Positions 1 to 6,524 of a stretch of DNA of 8,069 bases are shown here, in pieces; position 1 is the first letter of the stretch; each line of letters opens with the position of its first letter. The notes under the pieces were generated by a model, which was not told the DNA's origin, did no database searches, and was given only the letters and a program-made list of their open reading frames with translations. Source of the DNA: Pseudobdellovibrionaceae bacterium (GTDB taxonomy: Bacteria; Bdellovibrionota; Bdellovibrionia; Bdellovibrionales; JAMPXM01); contig CAJYOV010000121.1 of assembly GCA_913776405.1 (NCBI GenBank), forward strand, positions 1-8,069. Reading direction: 5' to 3'. A program made the translations under genes and the position numbers.

Positions 1-2189
1 GATGTTTTAAAGTACCAATTCGCGCCCGCTAAGTGACTTCCAAACGTCGTGGAATCGAACCCACCTGAAGTCGTAGCCGTAATCGTTTGATTGGGCGAGC
101 CTGCATTGTCACCGATCATCAACCCGCTGACAGAACGCGCGTAGCCATTCACATCGAGCAAGTAGGCCGGCGCAGTCGTGCCGATGCCGACTCCTCCGCC
201 ACCAGTTGCGAGCAAGACATTTCCTTTAGTCGCGTTAGACGTGCCGTCGATTTTAATATTACCGCTTGCAGCGTTTGATCCGTACAGTTGCGGAGCGTAG
301 ACCGAGTTTGTAGCTGTAATCGAACCGCCTGATGTGATATTGCCAGCCGAGTTGAGTGCGCCCGCGACGCCGACGCCGCCGTTAACGACGAGCGCACCTG
401 TTGTTGACGACGTCGAGACTGTCGATTGATTCACGATGACCGAGTTGCCTGCAGCGGGAGTCATCGTGATTGAGCCTCCCGAGTTCGAGATCGTGTTTAC
501 GTTGGAATAATTTCCGGCTGCGGTGTTCGTCGGAATGATGTAACGAGTTGAACCGATCGTGAAGTAGAGGCCGCTTGCAGAATCGTATTCCATCGCGCCG
601 TCTTCTGGCGTTGTAAGAAGTGTGCCAGTTGTGAATTTCAACGGAGCTGTCGAAGCCGTCGCTGAGCCGGCTGCTAAGTGAAGTTTCGCCGTCGGCGCAG
701 TCGTACCGACACCGACCTTCCCGTTACTTGAGATGAACATGCGTGAGGTCGTCGCATCGCCAAAATTCGAGAGATTATCCGTGCGGAAATCGAGACCCCA
801 GTCGGCAGAAGCATTTGCTGCCTGACCAACGTACGCCGTGAAGTGGCTGGTCCCAGTTCCCGACCACCTGTGAAATTTGATACCGCCCGCGTTCGTGTAA
901 GCCCCGTCCCAGGCGCCGAATTGGGCACCGATCGTCGGTGTTGCTAAGTAGGAGTAATTTGTTTGAGAAACCGAGATTGACTTTGCATCGCCAACGACAC
1001 TGAGAGCCTGAGGGGGCGCTGTCGTGCCGATCCCGACGTTACCGCCCGAGTACGAGATAGCGCCAGCTGCGCCGTTGGTCCATTGGCTCGACACGCCCGG
1101 CGCGGCCCACGTTAAGCCACCCGCGCCGTCTGTGGTGAGAACTTGTGAGGATGTTCCGTAGTTCGCTGGCCAAACGTACGAATAGTTGTTTGCAAGCGAC
1201 GCAGGTGCTTTAAGCGAAATGTAATTCTCATTCGGCGCTAGATCCGTATCGAATAAGCGAACATCGCGCGTGCTCGAGACGTTCGATGAAATCGTTCCCG
1301 TTGAAGAAATCGCGCCGGTTGTGTTGATCGAAATCGCCGTCGCGAGATCCGAGCCCGTGATCGTGCCGTCAGCGATCTTTGCAGACGTGATGGCAGAGTC
1401 TTGAACTTTCACCGTGGTGATTGAGTCCGAAGGCACGGTATCGCTCGCGGTCCAGCCCGTGCCGTTCCATGAGAGCACTTTGCCCGCTTGCGCTGCACCA
1501 AGTGGAGGCAGCGAGACGCCACCCAGTTTACCGGCTTTCTCGAATGCGTTTGAAGTTCCGTTTACGAGGGCAAGAAGTTCGGTGTACTGCGCGTTGTTAA
1601 GCGGCGATGTGTTGACCAGAGTTCCGTCTGATTCGGCGAAGCGCAAAAGATTGTCCGCTGAGTAACCGCCGACGTTCATCGATTGAATCGCGAGGGGCAC
1701 GTAGTTAATGTTCTGCGTGGGCATAGGCTCCCACGAGGACATAGTTTCGTCTTTGAAATAAACGAGAAGCTTTCGGCCATCGTCAGGGCTCGGCGAGAAC
1801 TGGTTTCCGATCGCACAAGTCGATGCATCGAAGGTGAAGGCTTGTCGATTAGAAAAGACGCGATCGAGACCGAAGCCCGTCGTATCGTTACGTACGCCGC
1901 TTCCATCGTTCAGTGTCAGCGAGAACATGCCGTTACTTGAGCTCATGTTTTGGGCTTGCTGTTCTTCGTACATCAAACAGTTCTGTGAACCCGGAGTGCG
2001 AATTTGCAGACGGAAGAGAACATTTGAACCCGTAAGCGGTGAGCCGTCTGGTTTTAAGATGCGACCTTGGTACGTGATCCCCGTCGAAGCGAAAACAACG
2101 TTCAGCGGAGTTGCCGACACAAGTGTCAACACGCTCAACAAAACGAGCCGCTTCAAGAAATTTTGAGGGTCACGAGATCGAAAGCGCAT
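1..2189 (-). CDS. Secreted tail-fibre-like modular adhesin (MAT-like), 3' end cut by window edge
   Basis: The minus-strand frame is open for all 729 codons from an ATG at 2189 to the left edge; a TAA lies in frame just upstream, so this is the first ATG. GAGGT (2190-2194) abuts it, an unusually short Shine-Dalgarno spacing. Residues 1-34 form a signal peptide ending VVFA. Residues about 36-170 resemble the beta-sandwich at the N-terminus of many fibre proteins (YQGRILKPDGSPL near 40, NYVPLAIQS near 162), with Cys71 and Cys125 able to pair. Then come a KIADGTITGSDL segment (about 271-282), an SLKAPASL...QVLTTDGAGGLTWA module (about 325-362), three VG(I/V)GTTAP motifs (V385, V492, V667) and an ALVVNGGVGVAGALN block (about 599-613). 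Such modules form intertwined trimeric fibres in phage and predator adhesins. An S74-type chaperone at the missing C-terminus is expected but not visible. An extracellular adhesin, possibly a mosaic adhesive trimer of Bdellovibrio, is inferred; the prey target is unknown. Confidence 0.85.
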   Translation of the reverse strand, partial: MRFRSRDPQNFLKRLVLLSVLTLVSATPLNVVFASTGITYQGRILKPDGSPLTGSNVLFRLQIRTPGSQNCLMYEEQQAQNMSSSNGMFSLTLNDGSGVRNDTTGFGLDRVFSNRQAFTFDASTCAIGNQFSPSPDDGRKLLVYFKDETMSSWEPMPTQNINYVPLAIQSMNVGGYSADNLLRFAESDGTLVNTSPLNNAQYTELLALVNGTSNAFEKAGKLGGVSLPPLGAAQAGKVLSWNGTGWTASDTVPSDSITTVKVQDSAITSAKIADGTITGSDLATAISINTTGAISSTGTISSNVSSTRDVRLFDTDLAPNENYISLKAPASLANNYSYVWPANYGTSSQVLTTDGAGGLTWAAPGVSSQWTNGAAGAISYSGGNVGIGTTAPPQALSVVGDAKSISVSQTNYSYLATPTIGAQFGAWDGAYTNAGGIKFHRWSGTGTSHFTAYVGQAANASADWGLDFRTDNLSNFGDATTSRMFISSNGKVGVGTTAPTAKLHLAAGSATASTAPLKFTTGTLLTTPEDGAMEYDSASGLYFTIGSTRYIIPTNTAAGNYSNVNTISNSGGSITMTPAAGNSVIVNQSTVSTSSTTGALVVNGGVGVAGALNSAGNITSGGSITATNSVYAPQLYGSNAASGNIKIDGTSNATKGNVLLATGGGGVGIGTTAPAYLLDVNGYARSVSGLMIGDNAGSPNQTITATTSGGFDSTTFGSHLAGANWYFKT

Positions 2190-2195
2190 ACCTCT

Positions 2196-2222
2196 TTATC
2201 GGAAATTAACGTAGTGCGCTTA
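2196..2222 (-). promoter_or_regulatory. Candidate sigma-28 (FliA-type) promoter of the adhesin gene
   Basis: Read on the minus strand, TAAG (2222-2219) and TCCGATAA (2203-2196) are separated by 15 bases. The classical flagellar sigma consensus is TAAA, 15 bases, GCCGATAA, so the -35 matches 3 of 4 and the -10 matches 7 of 8. By the usual -10 geometry, transcription would begin at or next to the A of the ATG, which would make the message nearly leaderless. This would fit a motile-stage adhesin, but it is a pattern match only and no sigma-70 site here is better. Confidence 0.35.
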
Positions 2223-2326
2223 ACGAAATTTAAACACCGTCGCGAATATGGAAGACCTGGGAGTCGTTATCCTGGTACCCGATGCGACTCGGCGTAGCTC
2301 AAGCCTAAACTAATTTGAGATGAGCA

Positions 2327-2347
2327 AGCCGCTCGTGAGACGCGGCT
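2327..2347 (-). terminator. Weak hairpin downstream of the barrel protein gene
   Basis: AGCCGC (2327-2332) and GCGGCT (2342-2347) form a perfect 6-bp stem with a 9-base loop, starting 12 bases after the TAA of the outer-membrane protein gene. No T-run follows on the minus strand, so it is not a classical intrinsic terminator. It may be a 3'-end stabilising hairpin or chance. If it does terminate, it separates this gene from the adhesin gene 170 bases on. Confidence 0.22.
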
Positions 2348-2359
2348 CGAAATGGGATC

Positions 2360-3907
2360 TTAAAACAAGTAAGTCACTCGACCGGCAACCCGGTCGTTGG
2401 CCCGGAAGCGTGCGATGAATGTGTCGGTTTCATCGGTCGGCTTGCGGCTTCCTAAGACGTCGCCTTGGAGCGAAATCGCCCATGCCTGCCCGATGCCCAA
2501 ACGAAGATCGGTCATCACGATAGAACCTTGTTCTTCGAGCTCTTCGATCCAACGTGCGCCCGCCGAAAGATGATAACGCTGATTGCGGTAGAGAGTCGTG
2601 TTGAGTGACGAACTGATCGCTTTACGGAACATCGTGCGCGGCCCGAAGACGTTGCCGTTTGCAGCGAACTTGCCGACAGCTGAGACTTCACCGCCGTCTG
2701 TGTTCACGTAAGAGAAGCGAAGCTTTGGCGCAAACATCGTGTCACTGAACGGACGAAGCTCGATCGAAGGACTCAACATCGTCATCGGGTTGAAACGTTG
2801 CGAAGTAAGATCGGCGTTTTGGCTCGGCTGATCTGGATTTTCTCTGAGCCCTGAGAGCGAAACAGAAAAGAAGTCTTCCGAGTAGCCGATGTCACCGCCC
2901 AGAACCGTGTGGTAAACGACTTCAGGGTAGACATCGACATCACCATACGTTGAAGAATCGCCGAGCGTGAGTTTGCCCGCAAACGAAAGAGCGAGTGAGT
3001 TCTGCGGTGAACGTAAAACCGACCCTTGAATGAAAAAGCCGTCTTTCGAGTTTGGATCTTGGATGCGCAAGATGCCACCGTAAGACGCTTGCGACACGAT
3101 CGAGCTAATCGCTGGAATGTTGAGTGAGTAATTCACCGGCGAACGAACTGGCGAAGTGCCTAAGCTTAAGATCAAAGTATCAGGTGGAGACGACCACCAA
3201 GGGCTCGTCGACGAGAACTTTCCATCAGTTACTTCGTAAGGCGCGCCTTGCTCTGGGATATAGAGTGGAGAAGCGAAAGCCGTGAACGAAACACCCGCAC
3301 CACCGAACGTTGCGAACGCGCCCATTAAGCCCTGCTCTGTTGGACGAAGACCGTCGAACTTGTTGAGTGGCTGTGTGAGACCCATCATCCATTCAGAATC
3401 GACTTGGCTCCAAAGCTGTTTGCGACGACCGATGGTCATCTCTGTAAAGAGCTGACCCGGATCGCTATTTGGCTTTGCTAGATCAAGGCTGGTGTAAGCG
3501 AGGTAAGCTTCGGGCGCCTCGAAGTTCGTGTAGTTCTCAACCGCCGTTGCCGTCGTAAACCCGACATCGAGTTTTGCACCGAAACGGTGGCGTTCTTTTT
3601 CAGAGTTTTGAGTCGATTGATATTTCAGTCGACCACCAACTTCCGTGTATGCGTTTGTTCCGGTCGCTTCAGCGGAGCGGCTGATGTAGCCCTCTTGACC
3701 CACGGTCACGCCGAGCGAGAAGTTCGAAGGTGTTGAGACTTTGCGATTCTTCGCGCCGTTTGCTGGAAGTTTGAGAGTCGCATCTTTTGGAGCAACCGCA
3801 TTCGATGTCGTCGACGTCGATGCTGAAGCGTCGCCCGCGCCTGCCGCGAAACTGATGTGCGGCGCCGTCGCTACGAATAAGGCTGTTAAAACCAGGCGTT
3901 GAACCAT
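2360..3907 (-). CDS. Outer-membrane beta-barrel protein of unknown function
   Basis: The gene encodes 515 residues from the ATG at 3907. The frame also runs back to a TTG at 3988, but the ATG has GGAGGA three bases upstream and opens directly into a good signal peptide (MVQRLVLTALFVATAPHISFA), whereas the longer form would bury it. After cleavage comes a Ser/Thr/Ala-rich linker (about residues 22-62). The rest is alternating aromatic and polar beta segments ending GRVTYLF with a terminal Phe, the usual BAM recognition signal of outer-membrane barrels. A TIGRRKQLWSQVDSEWMMGL block (about 160-179) and a following SPLYIPEQG block look conserved and remind me of uncharacterised porin-like proteins of deltaproteobacteria and Bdellovibrionota. 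The role could be transport or structural; nothing in the sequence fixes a substrate. It lies in the same direction as, and 170 bases before, the fibre adhesin gene, so both products reach the cell envelope. No frameshift or missing part is seen. Confidence 0.85.
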   Translation of the reverse strand: MVQRLVLTALFVATAPHISFAAGAGDASASTSTTSNAVAPKDATLKLPANGAKNRKVSTPSNFSLGVTVGQEGYISRSAEATGTNAYTEVGGRLKYQSTQNSEKERHRFGAKLDVGFTTATAVENYTNFEAPEAYLAYTSLDLAKPNSDPGQLFTEMTIGRRKQLWSQVDSEWMMGLTQPLNKFDGLRPTEQGLMGAFATFGGAGVSFTAFASPLYIPEQGAPYEVTDGKFSSTSPWWSSPPDTLILSLGTSPVRSPVNYSLNIPAISSIVSQASYGGILRIQDPNSKDGFFIQGSVLRSPQNSLALSFAGKLTLGDSSTYGDVDVYPEVVYHTVLGGDIGYSEDFFSVSLSGLRENPDQPSQNADLTSQRFNPMTMLSPSIELRPFSDTMFAPKLRFSYVNTDGGEVSAVGKFAANGNVFGPRTMFRKAISSSLNTTLYRNQRYHLSAGARWIEELEEQGSIVMTDLRLGIGQAWAISLQGDVLGSRKPTDETDTFIARFRANDRVAGRVTYLF

Positions 3908-3910
3908 CGC

Positions 3911-3916
3911 TCCTCC
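3911..3916 (-). promoter_or_regulatory. Ribosome binding site fixing the start of the barrel protein
   Basis: GGAGGA on the minus strand lies three bases before the ATG at 3907. It is the strongest Shine-Dalgarno sequence in the window and decides for the shorter 515-residue form over the TTG-initiated 542-residue form. Confidence 0.75.
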
Positions 3917-3958
3917 AAAAGGTGCTTCCACTCTAACTCTGCAATCTCGGACCCAGCG

Positions 3959-3988
3959 AAAATAGCAGCTAAGTCCCTGTTTTCTCAA
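3959..3988 (-). promoter_or_regulatory. Candidate sigma-70 promoter of the barrel protein gene
   Basis: On the minus strand, TTGAGA (3988-3983; 5 of 6 to TTGACA) is followed after 18 bases by TATTTT (3964-3959; 4 of 6 to TATAAT). A transcript would start near 3952 and carry a leader of about 45 bases with the GGAGGA site. The spacer is one base longer than optimal. The gap from the upstream hydrolase gene is 143 bases, so a separate promoter is reasonable. Confidence 0.4.
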
Positions 3989-4023
3989 TCAGATCAGGCC
4001 CAAATTCGTCACTTTCAGGAAGG

Positions 4024-4042
4024 TCTACCAACCCTGGGTAGA
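4024..4042 (-). terminator. Hairpin after the hydrolase operon
   Basis: TCTACC and GGTAGA form a perfect 6-bp stem around a 7-base loop, beginning 8 bases after the TAA of the alpha/beta hydrolase gene. The placement suits a transcript end, but the bases after it on the minus strand (CCTTCC) are not a U-tract, so intrinsic termination is doubtful. Confidence 0.3.
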
Positions 4043-4050
4043 TTCTCCCC

Positions 4051-4869
4051 TTAAGCTCCAAGCAATTCATTCAAGCCAAGTTCCCACGCTACAATCTTTT
4101 GTACGGTCCAATCTGGATCGTCCAACGTCAGATCGTGCCCCGCAGACTCGTGCACTTCGTAATCGGCGGCCCATTTTCGAGCAATCACCTTCGAGCACGA
4201 CTGATCGACCATGCGATCTTGCTTCGAGCCGAGAATCAAAACTGGCGCAGCCGGCGGCTCTTGCTTCGGCGAATAGAGCGTCGCTGCCAGAAGTTGACGC
4301 GAGAAATTCTCCATCGAGACTGGGCGCTCTTCCGCGATCTTGGCCCAATCCTGAGCCATCGTTGGAATCAGATCTTCACGGTTACTCACGAGATTCAAAA
4401 CGCGAGTTTCGCGTTCGAGCGGATCTTGCGCTTTTAAAACTGAAACGAGTTCTTTCATCGCGTTTGGTTTCAAGCGGCGGTACACCGGAGAGTAACCTTT
4501 GAAGCTCGTGTTCATCAGCACAGCGCCGGAGAAATCTTGCGGCCAACGTTGCAGCCAGTCGCTTGCAATCATTCCGCCAAGAGAGATCGAAACTAAGCGC
4601 GTCACTTCCGGCGGCGTCTCACCCCGTTCACGCATTTGCCGACGGATCTCGAGATATTTGCCGCGAACAAACTCGGTCATCTCACCGATGGTAAGCGGTG
4701 CTTTCATCTCTGAGAATCGACCGGCACCTGGTAAGTCGATCGCGTCGATTCGTGGCTCAATTCCTGCTTCGCGCAGACCCGCTTTCAGTTTCGCGGGAAA
4801 CTCCGCCCAGTGTCTCGCCTCGCGTGCGAGACCCCGAATCAGAATCCAATGTTCATTTTTTTTCGTCAT
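4051..4869 (-). CDS. Alpha/beta hydrolase-fold enzyme
   Basis: This 272-residue protein starts at the ATG at 4869. A GTG six codons upstream (4887) is in frame but has no better ribosome site, and the first beta strand (WILIRGL) begins at residue 8, as usual. The fold's signatures are present: an oxyanion-type RGLAREARHW stretch (12-21), an IDLPGAGRFS block (44-53), the nucleophile elbow VSISLGGM with Ser96 as nucleophile (Ser94 replaces the common first Gly), Asp218 in GSKQDRMVD as the acid, and His245 in ESAGHDLTLDDP. The length fits small esterases and lipase-like members. There is no signal peptide, so it should act in the cytoplasm; the substrate cannot be told. Its start lies inside the end of the carboxypeptidase-like gene (17-base overlap, different frame), which indicates one transcript and translational coupling. 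Confidence 0.85.
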   Translation of the reverse strand: MTKKNEHWILIRGLAREARHWAEFPAKLKAGLREAGIEPRIDAIDLPGAGRFSEMKAPLTIGEMTEFVRGKYLEIRRQMRERGETPPEVTRLVSISLGGMIASDWLQRWPQDFSGAVLMNTSFKGYSPVYRRLKPNAMKELVSVLKAQDPLERETRVLNLVSNREDLIPTMAQDWAKIAEERPVSMENFSRQLLAATLYSPKQEPPAAPVLILGSKQDRMVDQSCSKVIARKWAADYEVHESAGHDLTLDDPDWTVQKIVAWELGLNELLGA

Positions 4870-5947
4870 ACCAGAGTTCCAATGCACGATTTCGCATCTG
4901 AGTGCGCGCTGTTTGATCGAGAGTCGCCCAGGCTTCAGGGCTTAAAAGCGAGCGGTGAAGAAAATCAAAAAGGGTCAGGTGACGTCTTAAAATCCGCTTC
5001 AAGCGATGAGGCTGAATGGGATTAAAGGCACCGAGTGAAGAAAAGAATTGCTTCGGGTTTTTCTTAAGCCAGACCCAGCTTCCAAGTTCAAGTGTCCACG
5101 GCACGTAGGGCACGGCACTACCGGGATGCTTCGCGCGATACTCATCGAACAAGTAGTCCCAAAGATCGCCATGGGTCGTGTAGGACTTTGCTTGAGGTTC
5201 GATATGATACGGATGATGCGGATAACTGCGATCAAACAATCGTTTAAGTGCCGTGATCTCTTCAAGAGAAGGGGGCGGATTTTTCGATTTCGCGTACGGA
5301 AACCAAAGTCGGTCAACCGTTCCAAAGCCAGAGTGCACATCGAGTGTCAGCGGCGCACGCGAAGGAAACACTTCGCGCTCGATCAGCTTACACATCGCGC
5401 GACTCTCTTTTTCCATCGTGTCGAGATTCTCAGTGATGCCTCTGAACCAAGGAAGCCGATTCGAGTAGGTCTGCCCGCCTAAGAGAAATGGCGGCGGTTC
5501 TTCAGCAACCGCAGGCGAATTGCGCATGAGATCAACGCCGTTCCCATTCGCACGACGGGTGTGAAACATGCCTACAGGATTGAGAATCGGCATGAGCACG
5601 ATTCTGGAGTGACGAAGGCGCTCCTGAATCGATCGGTCCCACTGCGCAAGCTCGATGACACTTTGAAAATACGCGAGTACGACTTCGGAGCCAATTCGCT
5701 CAAGACCATGAACGCCGCCGACCATCCCAAAACAGGGCGCGGTCTTATCTTCACTTCCGATCACGATGCTATACAGAGGGAATTCAAGGCCGTCGTGCGC
5801 GATCGTGTCTTCGATTTGAACACGCGCCCATCCGGGAAGTTGCTCATCCGCATGACGAATCAATCGCTCAAGGATCGCGAGCTCAGGAAGCTTTCGGTTG
5901 ATGAGGTCTTGGGCGTGCGAATCGCGATGCGGAACAGGGAGTGACAC
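4853..5947 (-). CDS. M14-family zinc carboxypeptidase-like protein
   Basis: This 364-residue protein starts at the GTG at 5947, the only usable start between an in-frame TGA upstream and the conserved core; AAGGG sits directly before it. It carries the M14 zinc peptidase signatures: zinc ligands His80 and Glu83 in GGVHGLERIGSE, an NPVGMFHTRR segment (123-132), GVDLMRN (137-143, canonically GVDLNRN, here Met for Asn), the third zinc ligand His205 in TLDVHSGFG and the catalytic Glu287 in WTLELGSWVW. All catalytic residues are present, so it is probably active as a zinc-dependent carboxypeptidase or amide hydrolase. It has no signal peptide, implying a cytoplasmic role in peptide or murein-peptide breakdown; the last is inference. 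It is the first gene of a two-gene unit with the alpha/beta hydrolase. An AstE/aspartoacylase-type deacylase is a less likely alternative, since the NPxG and GVDLxRN segments favour the peptidases. Confidence 0.82.
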   Translation of the reverse strand: MSLPVPHRDSHAQDLINRKLPELAILERLIRHADEQLPGWARVQIEDTIAHDGLEFPLYSIVIGSEDKTAPCFGMVGGVHGLERIGSEVVLAYFQSVIELAQWDRSIQERLRHSRIVLMPILNPVGMFHTRRANGNGVDLMRNSPAVAEEPPPFLLGGQTYSNRLPWFRGITENLDTMEKESRAMCKLIEREVFPSRAPLTLDVHSGFGTVDRLWFPYAKSKNPPPSLEEITALKRLFDRSYPHHPYHIEPQAKSYTTHGDLWDYLFDEYRAKHPGSAVPYVPWTLELGSWVWLKKNPKQFFSSLGAFNPIQPHRLKRILRRHLTLFDFLHRSLLSPEAWATLDQTARTQMRNRALELWYDEKK

Positions 5948-6021
5948 CCCTTCATCATACGCACGTTCGACAGAAGAAGCCTCTCCGTGTCAGTGGTCAT
6001 TCGCTACTTCAAGCCTTAGGT

Positions 6022-6123
6022 CCGAAGCCCCTTCGTCAGACCGTCGAACATTCGACATCTGCCTGACAAAAAAGGGCGCACCCGTCGCGGGTCTCGATTA
6101 AATGCGGTCTGAAGAGGCTTCGG
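6022..6123. repeat. Nested inverted repeats: possible structured RNA or small palindromic element
   Basis: The ends 6022-6043 (CCGAAGCC...AGACCG) and 6104-6123 (CGGTCT...GGCTTCGG) are complementary over 18 of 19 aligned positions, with one 3-base bulge. Between them lie a 14-base palindrome GTCGAACATTCGAC (6043-6056) and a hairpin ACCCG-TCG-CGGGT (6080-6092). On the minus strand the latter leads into GCGCCC and six Ts. Each end can also fold on itself (CGAAGcccCTTCG; GAAGaggCTTC). It occupies the spacer between the divergent carboxypeptidase and small secreted protein genes. It may be a structured 5' leader of the carboxypeptidase operon, a small RNA, or a MITE/REP-like insertion; no adjacent target-site duplication is evident. 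Confidence 0.5.
6043..6056. promoter_or_regulatory. 14-base palindrome, possible operator
   Basis: GTCGAA and TTCGAC are perfect inverted copies separated by CA, a geometry typical of dimeric repressor sites. A related GTCGAACG occurs on the minus strand at about 5963-5970, just before the carboxypeptidase start. It does not match the TTAC-N3-GTAA LexA box known for Bdellovibrio. It may instead be one arm of the larger folded element. Confidence 0.3.
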
Positions 6124-6136
6124 CTTTGCAACTTCA

Positions 6137-6166
6137 TTGAATCGATAGGTTCCAACTCAGTTTAAG
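6137..6166 (+). promoter_or_regulatory. Weak candidate promoter of the small secreted protein gene
   Basis: TTGAAT (6137-6142) and TTTAAG (6161-6166) are 18 bases apart, each 4 of 6 to the sigma-70 consensus, followed by an AT-rich stretch to the ribosome site. The distance to the start codon is sensible, but the match is modest. Confidence 0.25.
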
Positions 6167-6190
6167 TTTTCCGATTTTTTGATCTTAAAA

Positions 6191-6195
6191 AGAGG
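6191..6195 (+). promoter_or_regulatory. Ribosome binding site of the small secreted protein
   Basis: AGAGG lies five bases before the ATG at 6201, near-optimal spacing. It supports this short gene as real. Confidence 0.65.
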
Positions 6196-6200
6196 TTTGT

Positions 6201-6524
6201 ATGAAGTCCGCAAAGTGGTCGTTCTTAGCTGTCTCTGCCCTTTCACTCTTTAGCTCATTCGCGCAAGCGGAAGTGAACTACAACCAGACCGACTCGCTTC
6301 GCATCTTCGACGCAATTAGACCGTCAGCTGAGGTCATCGAGTCGCGCCGTGACGGTTACCTCAAGATTGCTCAAGGCGATATGATCTGCACGCGCATGCG
6401 CACGACGTTCAAAGATTCATTCCGTGCATTTGATTACTTCTGTTCGGAATTCAGCCAAGGCGACGTGATTGTACCAGACGAATCTGCGCCGCAAGTTTCG
6501 CGCTCAGGTCGCGCTACGCGCTAA
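6201..6524 (+). CDS. Small secreted (periplasmic) protein of unknown function
   Basis: This is a 107-residue protein with a clear signal peptide (MKSAKWSFLAVSALSLFSSF then AQA at 21-23), leaving a mature chain of 84 residues. The mature part has Cys63 and Cys81, which could form a disulphide in the periplasm, and a polar, Ser/Arg-rich tail. A segment at about 44-58 (EVIESRRDGYLKIAQ) looks like a small beta-rich core. I recognise no family. A good ribosome site, the signal peptide and an ORF that ends exactly against mutM support it as a real gene. It is the only plus-strand gene in the window and is transcribed away from the carboxypeptidase operon across a shared spacer. Its stop TAA shares bases with the TAG of mutM, so the two messages are antisense to each other at their 3' ends. 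Confidence 0.72.
   Translation: MKSAKWSFLAVSALSLFSSFAQAEVNYNQTDSLRIFDAIRPSAEVIESRRDGYLKIAQGDMICTRMRTTFKDSFRAFDYFCSEFSQGDVIVPDESAPQVSRSGRATR

Noticed and set aside
1414..1665. Plus-strand ORF of 83 codons, and similar ones at 87-278, 1683-1940 and 1834-2166
   Set aside because: They lie antisense to the adhesin gene, have no ribosome site or recognisable composition, and the minus frame is open without a break across the whole region with clear fibre motifs.
3908..3988. N-terminal extension of the barrel protein by 27 residues from a TTG
   Set aside because: The extension would bury the signal peptide and overlap the candidate promoter, whereas the ATG at 3907 has a strong GGAGGA site.
4499..4945. 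Plus-strand 148-codon ORF and the overlapping ORF at 4099-4437
   Set aside because: Both are antisense to the alpha/beta hydrolase gene, whose catalytic residues are all in place; there is no start signal and the translation is rich in Arg and Ser, as is usual for shadow frames.
6043..6056. LexA (SOS) box
   Set aside because: The palindrome GTCGAACATTCGAC does not match the TTAC-N3-GTAA box known for Bdellovibrio nor the Gram-positive CGAAC-N4-GTTCG, and neither neighbouring gene is an SOS gene.
6006..6136. ACTTCA direct repeats (6006-6011 and 6131-6136) as a target-site duplication of a small transposon
   Set aside because: They are not adjacent to the ends of the inverted repeats (10 and 7 bases away) and six-base repeats at this distance are expected by chance.
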